DNA of 64,000 nucleotides, from NCBI GenBank assembly GCA_944389415.1, contig CALXMF010000001.1:372001-436000 (forward strand), given 5' to 3'. This document shows, in pieces, positions 36,037 to 44,249 of the stretch. This DNA is from an uncultured Spirochaetota bacterium (lineage in GTDB: Bacteria; Spirochaetota; Spirochaetia; Treponematales; Treponemataceae). The notes under the pieces are model-generated. The model was given only the letters and a program-made list of their open reading frames with translations. It ran no database searches and had not been told where the DNA came from. The translations under genes and the position numbers were made by a program. Positions within the stretch are counted from its first letter, which is position 1. Each line of letters opens with the position of its first letter.

Positions 36037-37835
36037 GAACGAGCCGCTTTTGTTTTTTCCCACTGCTCAAGCTGCTCAATTTCCTGTTCAAAAAATGTCA
36101 TACTGGATGTCCAGAAATCCTTTGAAGTAATATCAAAACCCGCATTACGGCATACAGCTTCACATGAAAGACTCCCTGTCTCTTTCAGTAATTCTACATA
36201 AGTTTGAGCAAACGAACTGCCTTCTTTTTCATATCGCCTATACAGGCCAATACCAAAAAGAAGCCCAAACGCATAAGGGAAATTATAATAATCAAGATCA
36301 GGACTATAATAATGTGTTTTCACCGCCCACATATATTCATGATGGACATCAGATAAACCATTGCCATATGCTTTTTTCTGTGCCGCTAACATCAGCCGGC
36401 AAAAATCATCCGCTGAGAGTTCATTTTTTTCCCGTTCTTCAAAAACACTCTGTTCAAAATAAAATCGGCACAAAATATCAACAAGAACCTGACAACTATC
36501 TTGCAAATGACTTTCTATCAGTTTTATTTTTTCATATCCCGTTGTTCGAGCTATGATATCTTTCATTACCACAGTCTCCGCAAAAATACTCGCCGTCTCA
36601 GCAAGAGTCATTGGATAGTGAATAAGTTCATAATCCAGCTCCGTAATGCAGTGATGATGAAAAGCATGCCCAAGTTCATGAGCGAGAGTAACAACATCCG
36701 AAAAAGTTCCTGTAAAATTCGATAGTATGCGAGATTCTTTGAAATACGGCAAATCCATACAATACGCACCGCCGACTTTCCCTGTTCTGACTTCTCCATC
36801 TATCCATCCAGCATCAAACGCCTTTCGGGCAAATTCACCCATCTCACTTGAAAATGAATTAAAACGCTCCACAATATATTCACGCGCTTCCTGAAAAGAC
36901 CATTTCTTTTCAGCAGATGATTCTGATACTGGCGCCGGAAGCGGAGCGAATAAATCATAAAACGGACATCCGTTCTGATGACCAAGCAGGCGTCCTTTTA
37001 GCTGAAGATATTTTCTCCACAGAGGAAGAGAGTCTTCAATACTGCCTATAAGTGAATCAAGTGTCCCCCGGCTCATTTGAGAAGAAAACAGAGCTCTGTC
37101 AATCGCGCTGTTCCAACCGCGTCGTTTATTAAGCGAAACTGTAGCACCTTTTAAATTATTCAAAGATGCGGCAATAGGGAGCTCAACAGATTTTAACAGT
37201 TTTTTTTCAGTTTCAAATGCTTCTTTTCGTTCTCCTGCGTCTGCGCTGTATGCTTGATTGCGAATCTCATTAAAAGATCTCCCGTCACAGGATTTCAACG
37301 TAGAAATAAGCTGTTCATGCAATCTGCTCCATGCATCACCACCTGTACGCTGTAAATCAGCTGCAAGATTCTCTTCTTTTTCAGACATACAGTGTTTTAC
37401 ATGTTCTATCGCGCATCTCATTACATAGCGATATGACTCAAAGTGAGGGAAACGGACAAAGAATTCTTCTAATTTAGATTCATTAGTTTCCAGCAGCCGG
37501 GCAAAACGCAAAGCCTGACTACGCGAACGAAGCGCAATTTCATCAAGCCGCGCAATCCGGTTTAAATACAGTGTGTTTGTTGTATCAGTAGAGTAAGCAG
37601 CATACGCAAATGCATGAAGGGTTTCTTCCAATGCACCAACACGATTTGCAACAGGATAAAAAGCAGAAAGCCATAACGGAAAATCAAATCCGCTGTCAGC
37701 TTTTGTCTGAAGTGTAGTTGCTGCATGCAGCAGAGAATCTATCTCATCAAGTCCTTCAGTATATTTCTGAACACTTTCTTCAAACTCATTATCTGTAAAT
37801 ATTTTGTTCAAATCCCATCTTGGTATTTGCTCCAT
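36033..37835 (-). CDS. pepF: Oligoendopeptidase F family M3 metallopeptidase
   Basis: Cytoplasmic zinc peptidase cleaving short peptides. 600 aa with the zinc motif HELGH in VTLAHELGHAFHHH (about residues 388-401) and the third ligand region ETASIFAETVVMKD downstream. The flanks, LPYFKESRILSNFTGTF before it and YAFGLLFGIGLYRRY near the C-terminus, are family hallmarks. ATG at 37835 has AAGGAG 7 nt upstream; the frame's earlier start at 37877 would overlap the preceding gene. It lies between the YugP-type peptidase (19 nt) and tcdA (4-nt overlap) in one operon. Confidence 0.93.
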   Translation of the reverse strand: MEQIPRWDLNKIFTDNEFEESVQKYTEGLDEIDSLLHAATTLQTKADSGFDFPLWLSAFYPVANRVGALEETLHAFAYAAYSTDTTNTLYLNRIARLDEIALRSRSQALRFARLLETNESKLEEFFVRFPHFESYRYVMRCAIEHVKHCMSEKEENLAADLQRTGGDAWSRLHEQLISTLKSCDGRSFNEIRNQAYSADAGERKEAFETEKKLLKSVELPIAASLNNLKGATVSLNKRRGWNSAIDRALFSSQMSRGTLDSLIGSIEDSLPLWRKYLQLKGRLLGHQNGCPFYDLFAPLPAPVSESSAEKKWSFQEAREYIVERFNSFSSEMGEFARKAFDAGWIDGEVRTGKVGGAYCMDLPYFKESRILSNFTGTFSDVVTLAHELGHAFHHHCITELDYELIHYPMTLAETASIFAETVVMKDIIARTTGYEKIKLIESHLQDSCQVLVDILCRFYFEQSVFEEREKNELSADDFCRLMLAAQKKAYGNGLSDVHHEYMWAVKTHYYSPDLDYYNFPYAFGLLFGIGLYRRYEKEGSSFAQTYVELLKETGSLSCEAVCRNAGFDITSKDFWTSSMTFFEQEIEQLEQWEKTKAARS

Positions 37836-37854
37836 AAAGAAACTCCTTTTTTTG

Positions 37855-38547
37855 TCAGTTATCCCTGTTCCTTGCAATTAATATTAATCTCAGCAAACTC
37901 GCGACTGCGGTTAAAGCAGAAGCAATATATGTCATCGCCGCGGCGGTGAGAACCTGTTTTACTCCGTCAAGTTCCTCACGGTCGAGCGTACCAGAAGAAG
38001 CAAGAATCGAGACAGCACGGCGCGAAGCGTTTATTTCTACCGGCAATGTAATCAGATAAAATACGACAGCACAGCCAAACAGTACTATGCCCAGTTTAAC
38101 AAGAATGCCCAAGCCAAAAATAAGCCCTGCAACTGCAAGAACTGGACCAGCACCACTTCCAATATTGGCAATTGGAACAAGCATACTGCGCAGCACAAGC
38201 GGACCGTATCCTGTTTTATCCTGAATAGCATGTCCTGTTTCATGGGCTGCGACACCTATCGCAGCAATCGAACGTTCTCCATACACAGGGTCAGATAATC
38301 TTAACACTTTTGAACTGGGATCATAATGATCAGTTAAGTTTCCGTGTATTTGTTCAATTCGTACATTTGTAATATTGTTTGCTTTCAGCAACAAAGCAGC
38401 TGCCTGTACACCTGAAATACCACGCCGGCTCTGTATTTCAGAATACCGGGAAAAAGTACTTTTCACTTTAAACTGAGCCCACAACGATAACAGCAATGTC
38501 GGCACTACCAGAATAATATAATAATAATCTAAATAAAACATAGGCAT
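37855..38547 (-). CDS. Membrane zinc metallopeptidase, YugP type
   Basis: 230 aa. An N-terminal membrane helix (YYIILVVPTLLLSLWAQ) is followed by a cytoplasmic or membrane-surface catalytic part with HETGH in IGVAAHETGHAIQDK (about residues 105-119), then two hydrophobic segments (about 135-185) and a third near the C-terminus. GISGVQAAALLLKAN and DHYDPSSKVLRLS are typical of the family, whose substrates are unknown. ATG at 38547 (or 38541) matches family N-termini and follows CAGGA; the ATG at 38658 has no ribosome site. It is the first gene of the yugP-pepF-tcdA operon. Confidence 0.85.
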   Translation of the reverse strand: MPMFYLDYYYIILVVPTLLLSLWAQFKVKSTFSRYSEIQSRRGISGVQAAALLLKANNITNVRIEQIHGNLTDHYDPSSKVLRLSDPVYGERSIAAIGVAAHETGHAIQDKTGYGPLVLRSMLVPIANIGSGAGPVLAVAGLIFGLGILVKLGIVLFGCAVVFYLITLPVEINASRRAVSILASSGTLDREELDGVKQVLTAAAMTYIASALTAVASLLRLILIARNRDN

Positions 38548-38675
38548 TGTTCCTGATATATAAACAAGACTCTCTAACAAATATACAGCATAATTACGCT
38601 GCCGGCCAGCTAAATTTATTATATCATCTGTGATATACTTAAAAAAGGTTTTATTCATATAAGGAATAACACAAA

Positions 38676-39728
38676 ATGTTATATATTATTATACCTGCAT
38701 TTTTTATTGCCGGCGCAGCTCTTTTCTCTATTACAGCAGCAGCCTTCATTTACAGCACCGTTTTTTTTGTAAAAAAACATCGCAAGAAAACAAGTATAGA
38801 AGAAATAGCCCAAAAACTTGATACCTTAAAAAAATCTCCTGGCAAAAGAACAACGCCCTTATCGATGCATCTGCATGATAAAACAATCATGATTCCCATG
38901 CTGCAGGCAAAATTAAACTGGCACAAAGCTGTTTCTGCCGGTACAGTAAAACAAATTACAATTACAAACACAGTTGGTCAAAAACTTACCGGATATATCA
39001 GATATCCAAGCGTCCAGCCTGTCAAATACGCAGTAGTTCTTATACATGGTTATACAGATTCCGCATCAGGTACAGCTTTTCTTTCAGACGCGTATATAGA
39101 AAGAGGTATTGCAACTCTTTCCATAGATTGCCGGGCACATGGCAATTCGCAAGGCGAAATTACCGGTATGGGATATACGGATGCATCAGATCTTCATCTG
39201 TGGATATATGAATGCCAAGAACAATTCGGCAAGTCATGTTCTATTATTATACACGGAATTTCTATGGGAGCGGCAACAGTTCTCCTGTATATAAGCAGAT
39301 GCGCAGAATATCAATCCCTCCCTAAACCGCAGATTGCCGTTTCCGACTGCTCATTTTCTGATTTATTTCAGCTGCTTTTATATCAGTCAAAAAACGTAAT
39401 CGGTAAGCATATGTTACAAAAAGCCATTTCTCTCTGTATTGTCTCTTCAATGTCACTGATAAACGCCGTATGCGGAGGATTTTTCTTCAGAAAGTCAGCG
39501 CCTGCCTCAGCTCTTCGCCGTACTGGACAAGCTGATATACCATTAATCTTGTTTCATGGAACACAGGATACAATGATACCTTTTTCCATGGCACAGGAAT
39601 TATATCAATCGGCCGATAAAGATCACACACTTTTTATATCAGTACCTAATGCACCACATATTGGTTCTTATTTTTATAAACCTGATCTATATATGAATAC
39701 TATTATGGATAAATTAAAAGAGATTTAA
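38676..39728 (+). CDS. Membrane-anchored alpha/beta hydrolase
   Basis: 350 aa. A single N-terminal hydrophobic helix (residues 2-32) followed by a basic KKHRKK suggests an inner-membrane anchor. The hydrolase core has VVLIHGYTDSASG (oxyanion region), the nucleophile elbow HGISMGAAT, the acid in LFHGTQDTMIP and the His in VPNAPHIGSYF. It is close to the YqkD/BAAT-like esterase group (DCRAHGNSQG). AAGGAA precedes the ATG. It is divergent from the YugP-type gene and ends within an 18-bp hairpin. Confidence 0.85.
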   Translation: MLYIIIPAFFIAGAALFSITAAAFIYSTVFFVKKHRKKTSIEEIAQKLDTLKKSPGKRTTPLSMHLHDKTIMIPMLQAKLNWHKAVSAGTVKQITITNTVGQKLTGYIRYPSVQPVKYAVVLIHGYTDSASGTAFLSDAYIERGIATLSIDCRAHGNSQGEITGMGYTDASDLHLWIYECQEQFGKSCSIIIHGISMGAATVLLYISRCAEYQSLPKPQIAVSDCSFSDLFQLLLYQSKNVIGKHMLQKAISLCIVSSMSLINAVCGGFFFRKSAPASALRRTGQADIPLILFHGTQDTMIPFSMAQELYQSADKDHTLFISVPNAPHIGSYFYKPDLYMNTIMDKLKEI

Positions 39729-39765
39729 GGAGTGATTACATTCCATATAATCACTCCTTAAATCT
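39721..39765 (+). terminator. 18-bp perfect hairpin at the end of the hydrolase gene
   Basis: AGATTTAAGGAGTGATTA (39721-39738) and its exact reverse complement (39748-39765) flank a 9-nt loop. The gene's stop codon lies inside the 5' arm. There is only TTTAAA after it, so it may work with the GC-rich hairpin 13 nt further on. Confidence 0.6.
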
Positions 39766-39768
39766 TTA

Positions 39769-39830
39769 AAAAAGAAGCGGGGCGCTAAAGGAGGAGGAAA
39801 ACGCGCCCCGTTTCATTTTTCTTGCTGCTT
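39769..39830 (-). ncRNA. Candidate 62-nt small RNA with CCUCCUCC hairpin loop
   Basis: Predicted from a consensus promoter and a terminator with no convincing gene between. The transcript would start near 39830 and run through a 9-nt unstructured A-rich stretch into the stem CGGGGCGC/GCGCCCCG (39778-39785 and 39803-39810), loop UUUUCCUCCUCC plus UUUA, then CUUCUUUUUU. The exposed loop is complementary to AGGAGG-type ribosome sites, as in anti-Shine-Dalgarno small RNAs. A 16-codon reading frame starting MKRGAFSSSF also spans it, but its upstream AAGAA is weak. Alternatively the hairpin is merely a bidirectional terminator for the hydrolase gene. Confidence 0.5.
39778..39820 (+). terminator. 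GC-rich intrinsic terminator of the hydrolase gene
   Basis: CGGGGCGC (39778-39785) pairs with GCGCCCCG (39803-39810), followed by TTTCATTTTT. On the plus strand the 17-nt loop contains AAAGGAGGAGGAAAA, a purine-rich sequence. The same stem followed by CTTCTTTTTT terminates on the minus strand. Confidence 0.8.
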
Positions 39831-39836
39831 GAGTAT

Positions 39837-39865
39837 AATATACTCATTAACAGATAAACTGTCAA
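39837..39865 (-). promoter_or_regulatory. Consensus promoter of the candidate small RNA, overlapping an mtnN -10
   Basis: On the minus strand a perfect TTGACA (39860-39865), 17-nt spacer and TATATT (39837-39842). The -10 lies in the palindrome GAGTATAATATACTC (39831-39845), whose plus strand offers TATAAT for mtnN, so the two divergent promoters would share bases. Confidence 0.6.
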
Positions 39866-39922
39866 TATATTTTTCGCATTTAATACGTTTTTTTTGAAAT
39901 ACAATGAAAAGGAGCCTTGTTT

Positions 39923-40648
39923 ATGATAATTATTGGAATGATTGGAGCAATGGACATTGAAGTAGCAACTCTTAAAAATAAACTTTCTAAACCAAAAGTA
40001 GAAACTATAGCAGGTATTTCTTTTTATCAAGGTGTACTGAATGGAATTTGCACCGTAATTGCAAAAAGCGGTATTGGAAAAGTGAATGCCGCAGTGTGTA
40101 CACAGATATTAATAGACCACTTTCATGTAACACACATCATTAATACAGGTATCGCAGGCGCAATTCAACATGGTCTTGGCATTATGGATATTGTCGTTTC
40201 AACAGATGCTATATACCATGATGTTGATGTAACCGCGTTTAATTATGCTCCTGGGACAGTGCCGGGAATGCCTCCGGTATTCACAGCAGATAATACACTA
40301 ATAAAAGCTGCAGAAGAAGCATTCATACAAATGCAGCAAATAGAAAATACTAAAAAGATGGTGCAGGGGAGAATCGCTTCCGGAGACAGTTTTGTTACCT
40401 CCTCACAGACAAAACAATATATTGCCAAACAATTTTCTGCCGCATGCGTTGAAATGGAAGGGTGTGCCATTGCTCATACCGCTTTTATAAATCATATCCC
40501 TTTTGTTATAATCCGCTGCATTTCAGATAATGCTGATGATAGCGCATCACAAATCTATGAATTTAATGAAAAAACAGCGGCAGAATATTCCGCTGCCTTT
40601 GTCGAAACAATGCTTCAGTCCCCAATACTGAAAAAATTGGATATATGA
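39923..40648 (+). CDS. mtnN: 5'-methylthioadenosine/S-adenosylhomocysteine nucleosidase
   Basis: Hydrolyses MTA and SAH to adenine plus ribosyl products, clearing inhibitors of methyltransferases and polyamine synthesis. 241 aa. The nucleoside-phosphorylase fold is marked by IGMIGAMDIEVATL, KSGIGKVNAAVCTQ, NTGIAGAI, SGDSFV, ACVEMEGCAIAH (ribose-binding Met-Glu) and the catalytic Asp in RCISDNAD. ATG at 39923 has AAGGAG 8 nt upstream; TTG at 39917 is too close. birA overlaps its stop by 4 nt. Confidence 0.94.
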   Translation: MIIIGMIGAMDIEVATLKNKLSKPKVETIAGISFYQGVLNGICTVIAKSGIGKVNAAVCTQILIDHFHVTHIINTGIAGAIQHGLGIMDIVVSTDAIYHDVDVTAFNYAPGTVPGMPPVFTADNTLIKAAEEAFIQMQQIENTKKMVQGRIASGDSFVTSSQTKQYIAKQFSAACVEMEGCAIAHTAFINHIPFVIIRCISDNADDSASQIYEFNEKTAAEYSAAFVETMLQSPILKKLDI

Positions 40649-41745
40649 AAAACTATAACATAACAAGTACATCAGCGCTTGTTCTCTCAGAATTGCGAAG
40701 CAGAAATGGTCAATATGTTTCAGGAGAAGAACTGGCCAAACAATGCGGTGTTTCAAGAACAGCGATATGGAAAGCTATCGCTTCACTTCGTGACAGCGGA
40801 TATGAAATTTCAGCCAGTACCAGAACAGGGTATTGTCTTCATTCAGAACCAGATATTCTCAATTCAGCTGAAATAGCTTGCCTGCTAAAAGAATATGAAA
40901 AACAATCACACACCGTGATGCCGCAGATGGAACAGATACATACATATGATACCATTGATTCAACAAATACAGCTGCTAAAACAGCAATCGCCGCATGCAC
41001 AGCATTACGCAGCGCTGATGGTGTTTTGACGGCAGATGGACAAAAACTGCATAAAAGCGTCTTTTGTGCAAACCAGCAGACCGCAGGAAAAGGAAGACAA
41101 GGACGTCAGTTTTATTCACCTCCATCAAGCGGATTATATATCAGTATTGTATATGCTCCTGCCGGCGGTATTACAAATCCAGCCATAGTAACAGCAGGCG
41201 CTGCAGTCGCAGCATGCAGAGCTATTTTAGAAATTTACCATATCGAATGCCAAATCAAATGGGTCAATGACATCTATTTGAACGGGAAAAAAGTATGCGG
41301 AATCCTTACAGAGGGAATGCTCAGTATGGAAACAAATCTCCTGGAAAGCGCAATAATCGGAACCGGTTTTAACCTTAAAGAAACAGGGGAAGGGTTTCCT
41401 CCTGATATTGCTCAAACAGCCGGAACTCTGCTTGGTAAGAATTCCGAAGTTTCCACAGAACGCAACAAGCTTGCTGCCGCAGCAACATATCACCTGTTGC
41501 ACATACTTGAAACAAAGGAACGGATACGCCAGGCACTCTGCGAATACCGCAAGCGATCTATGCTTATCGGCAAAGAACTTACAATTTATCCGCTGGCGGG
41601 GGCATTCCCTGAAACAGAACGGAAATTTTTTACCGCAACAGCAGTTGATATTAATGATGAAGCGCAGCTCATCGTGCAGCTTCCTGAAGGAAAAAAGATT
41701 TCTCTTGATTCAGGAGAAGTTACGCTGCACGGATCTGTATTCTGA
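40645..41745 (+). CDS. birA: Bifunctional biotin operon repressor/biotin--[acetyl-CoA-carboxylase] ligase
   Basis: Attaches biotin to the carrier protein of biotin enzymes and can repress biotin genes. 366 aa: a winged helix-turn-helix at residues 10-65 (GEELAKQCGVSRTAIWKAIASLRDSGYEI), then the ligase with the biotinyl-AMP loop QTAGKGRQGRQFYSPPSSG, KWVNDIYLNGKKVCGIL and IIGTGFNL, and a C-terminal SH3-like domain ending ISLDSGEVTLHG. The catalytic domain has an insertion of about 20 residues near 115-130 compared with the usual spacing between DSTN and the glycine-rich loop. ATGA overlap with mtnN shows coupling. Confidence 0.94.
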   Translation: MKNYNITSTSALVLSELRSRNGQYVSGEELAKQCGVSRTAIWKAIASLRDSGYEISASTRTGYCLHSEPDILNSAEIACLLKEYEKQSHTVMPQMEQIHTYDTIDSTNTAAKTAIAACTALRSADGVLTADGQKLHKSVFCANQQTAGKGRQGRQFYSPPSSGLYISIVYAPAGGITNPAIVTAGAAVAACRAILEIYHIECQIKWVNDIYLNGKKVCGILTEGMLSMETNLLESAIIGTGFNLKETGEGFPPDIAQTAGTLLGKNSEVSTERNKLAAAATYHLLHILETKERIRQALCEYRKRSMLIGKELTIYPLAGAFPETERKFFTATAVDINDEAQLIVQLPEGKKISLDSGEVTLHGSVF

Positions 41746-41761
41746 TATAAAACTATCAGAA
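41740..41761. terminator. 8-bp hairpin containing both stop codons of convergent birA and DUF362 genes
   Basis: TTCTGATA (41740-41747) and TATCAGAA (41754-41761) are exact inverted copies around TAAAAC. The birA TGA lies in one arm and the minus-strand TGA in the other. There is no U tract. It may be a weak bidirectional terminator or chance. Confidence 0.35.
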
Positions 41762-42913
41762 TGAAATGAGCTCGTAAGAATGTGTTCCCAGCTTCATCTT
41801 TTCCGCATGAGAAATCTGGCTTTTCCAGTTTGTAGTCGGATGAATATCCATAAAATGGTCTCCGTGCGTATGAGGTTTTTCAGCCAGATATGAATTTTCA
41901 AGAACAGGCTGATGATTTACCGCGTCCGCACATGCCTGATCAAGCGCAACCGGATCAAATGAAGCGAACATACCTACATCAGGAACAATCGGCGAATCAT
42001 TCTCAGCATGACAGTCGCAGAACGGAGACACATCCATCACCAGAGATATATGAAACTGCGGACGGCCGCGCACTACAGCAGCCGCATACTCAGCCATTTT
42101 ACAGTTTAATATATCATTCGTTTCATCGTAACCGGTCTGAACGGCATCTTTCGGACATACACCAATACAGCGTCCGCAGCCAACACATTTTGTATGATCA
42201 ATAGAAGCTTTTTTATGACCATTAGCATCTGGCGCAATAGTAATCGCATCATGCGCGCAGTTTTTACGGCATGCGCCGCAGCCAATACATAATTCCTGAT
42301 TAACAGAGGGCTTACCGGCACTATGCATTTCCATTTTTCCAGCACGGGAACCACACCCCATACCAAGATTTTTAATTGCTCCGCCAAAACCAGTTCCTTC
42401 ATGAGCTTTAAAATGGGATAATGAAATAATAATATCCGCATCCATTACAGCCCGGCCGATTTTTGCTTCCTTTACATACTTGCCGTCAGGTACCTCAACA
42501 TACACTTCATCAGTGCCTTTAAGACCATCAGCGATAATCACATGACAGCCAGTCGCGAGCGGATTAAAGCCATTTACATACGCCGCGTCCATATGATCAA
42601 GAGCGTTTTTTCTGCCGCCGACATACAATGTGTTGCAGTCAGTCAAAAAGGGTTTTCCGCCAAGTTCTTTTACTAGGTCAACAACTACTTTTGCATAATT
42701 CGGTCTCAGATACGCCATATTGCCCGGCTCACCAAAATGAATCTTAATAGCTGTATATTTGCCGTCAAAATCTATATTTTTAATACCTGCTTTAATAATC
42801 AGCTTTTTGAGTTTCTGCAAAATTGTTTCATTAAAACTTGTTCTAAATGAAGTAAAATAAACCGGTGATTTTTCCGGAATCGATTCCGGAACTGGCGGAT
42901 GAAGTTTCTGCAT
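41756..42913 (-). CDS. DUF362 protein with two 4Fe-4S clusters
   Basis: 385 aa. The DUF362 core covers the protein (YTAIKIHFGEPGN, FLTDCNTLYVGGR, IISLSHFKAHEGTGFGGAIKNLGMGC). Inserted in it are two ferredoxin motifs, CIGCGACRKNCAHDAI and CVGCGRCIGVCPKDAV, each able to hold a 4Fe-4S cluster. Members are probably cytoplasmic electron-transfer or redox proteins; the reaction is unknown. AAGGAG precedes the ATG. A promoter is at 42956-42984. It ends 10 nt from the convergent birA. Confidence 0.85.
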   Translation of the reverse strand: MQKLHPPVPESIPEKSPVYFTSFRTSFNETILQKLKKLIIKAGIKNIDFDGKYTAIKIHFGEPGNMAYLRPNYAKVVVDLVKELGGKPFLTDCNTLYVGGRKNALDHMDAAYVNGFNPLATGCHVIIADGLKGTDEVYVEVPDGKYVKEAKIGRAVMDADIIISLSHFKAHEGTGFGGAIKNLGMGCGSRAGKMEMHSAGKPSVNQELCIGCGACRKNCAHDAITIAPDANGHKKASIDHTKCVGCGRCIGVCPKDAVQTGYDETNDILNCKMAEYAAAVVRGRPQFHISLVMDVSPFCDCHAENDSPIVPDVGMFASFDPVALDQACADAVNHQPVLENSYLAEKPHTHGDHFMDIHPTTNWKSQISHAEKMKLGTHSYELISF

Positions 42914-42955
42914 ACAGATTCTCCTTTATACTAAAATTGTCTCAATAATATGCTG

Positions 42956-42984
42956 ATTATAAAAACGATAACTGTTTTATGCAA
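42956..42984 (-). promoter_or_regulatory. Promoter of the DUF362 gene
   Basis: TTGCAT (42979-42984), 17-nt spacer, TATAAT (42956-42961) on the minus strand; predicted start near 42949, giving a 36-nt leader. Confidence 0.65.
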
Positions 42985-43049
42985 TATACAGCGTATCTGG
43001 CGTAATATTATAGAACAAACATATCAAAACACAGTAAATATTTATTTTA

Positions 43050-43078
43050 TTGCCGGCACTGACGGTATCTGGTATAAT
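43050..43078 (+). promoter_or_regulatory. Promoter of the phosphofructokinase gene
   Basis: TTGCCG (43050-43055), 17-nt spacer, TATAAT (43073-43078). The 44-nt leader carries the 10-bp palindrome ACAGCGCTGT (43099-43108) and then AGGAGG (43116-43121) 7 nt before the ATG. Confidence 0.65.
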
Positions 43079-43128
43079 TTATCCATAATAGTTTTTTACA
43101 GCGCTGTGTTATAAAAGGAGGATATGTT

Positions 43129-44214
43129 ATGGCCGCATCGGCAGTAAAAAAATTCGGAATTCTTACATCAGGCGGGGATGCGCCTGGACTGAACGCCGCA
43201 ATCAGAGGTGTAGTTCGTACCGCGATGGATACATACGGTATGCAGGCAATCGGTATTGAACAGGGATACCGCGGTCTGATAAACGGCACCGCGCGGGAGC
43301 TTCATGAGCAGGATTTCTCTGGTATACTTACCCGCGGCGGTACTATTCTTGGTACATCTCGCGAGAAACCATTCAAAAATCCAGTCGCCGATCCTGAAAC
43401 AGGCATGACTCCTGTTGATAAAATCAAAGCAAATTATAAAAAATGGGGTCTTGACGCACTCGTTGTTCTCGGCGGAAACGGTACAAACACCACTGCCAGT
43501 ATGCTCGCTGACGAAGGATTGAATGTCGTAGGACTGCCAAAAACGATAGATAACGATCTTATAGAAACAGATATTACATTCGGTTTCCATACAGCCGTAT
43601 CAGTTGCTACAGAAGCGATTGACCGTATTCATACAACCGCGCACAGCCATAACCGCATTATGGTTATTGAAGTAATGGGACATAAAGCCGGATGGCTCGG
43701 ACTATATGCCGGTGTCGCAGGAGGAGGTGATGTAGTACTGATTCCTGAAATCCCGTACGATATACATTCCATAGCGGAACATGTCGAAAAAAGGCGGGAC
43801 ATGGGCAAACCATTTTCTATTGTCGTTGTCGCAGAAGGCGCTCTGTCTAAAGAAGAAGCGCTGCTTGATAAGAAAACATTTAAAAAGAGCCGCGCTGAAA
43901 TGCCGTATTCCATTGCATACCGCGTCGCTCACGAACTTGAAGCTATAACTCAGCTTGAATCACGTGTTACTGTACTCGGCTATTTGCAGCGAGGAGGAAT
44001 TCCTGTTCCATACGACCGTGCGCTCGCGACACGCTTTGGTACTGCGGCAGCTCACTTGCTTGCAGAAGGCAACTTCGGTAATATGGTAGCCATGCAGAAT
44101 AACGTCGTTGTTCCCGTTCCGCTGAAAAAAATCTGCGGAAAAGTAAAATACGTTCCCCGTGACGACCAGATGCTTCTCGCTGCAAGAGAAGTAGGAACAT
44201 GCTTTGGCGACTGA
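43129..44214 (+). CDS. pfkA: 6-phosphofructokinase
   Basis: Phosphorylates fructose 6-phosphate in glycolysis. 361 aa: GILTSGGDAPGLNAAIRG at the start, GGTILGTSR, LGGNGTNTTA, PKTIDNDLIETDITFGF, then VEVMGHKAGWLGLYAG and the effector/substrate region. The catalytic Asp of TIDND is present. The phosphoryl-donor site is mixed: Gly is kept where PPi enzymes have Asp (second residue of GGDD), the preceding Asp is Asn, and Lys replaces the Gly of PGTIDND. This combination occurs in a subgroup of long PFKs, so ATP use is likely but not certain. Strong AGGAGG. Leads into the FMN oxidoreductase, queH and argA genes on the same strand. Confidence 0.92.
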   Translation: MAASAVKKFGILTSGGDAPGLNAAIRGVVRTAMDTYGMQAIGIEQGYRGLINGTARELHEQDFSGILTRGGTILGTSREKPFKNPVADPETGMTPVDKIKANYKKWGLDALVVLGGNGTNTTASMLADEGLNVVGLPKTIDNDLIETDITFGFHTAVSVATEAIDRIHTTAHSHNRIMVIEVMGHKAGWLGLYAGVAGGGDVVLIPEIPYDIHSIAEHVEKRRDMGKPFSIVVVAEGALSKEEALLDKKTFKKSRAEMPYSIAYRVAHELEAITQLESRVTVLGYLQRGGIPVPYDRALATRFGTAAAHLLAEGNFGNMVAMQNNVVVPVPLKKICGKVKYVPRDDQMLLAAREVGTCFGD

Positions 44215-44238
44215 CTGTAAATCTTAAACAGAGCAGGT

Positions 44239-44244
44239 TATAAT
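44239..44244 (+). promoter_or_regulatory. -10 element giving a leaderless FMN oxidoreductase mRNA
   Basis: TATAAT 6 nt before the ATG at 44250, without a ribosome site. The -35 is weak (TGTAAA at 44216-44221, 17-nt spacer). Confidence 0.5.
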
Positions 44245-44249
44245 AGTAC

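Noticed and set aside
39785-40030. 81-aa minus-strand frame opposite the mtnN start
   Set aside because: Antisense to mtnN and its promoter, no family resemblance, no ribosome site.
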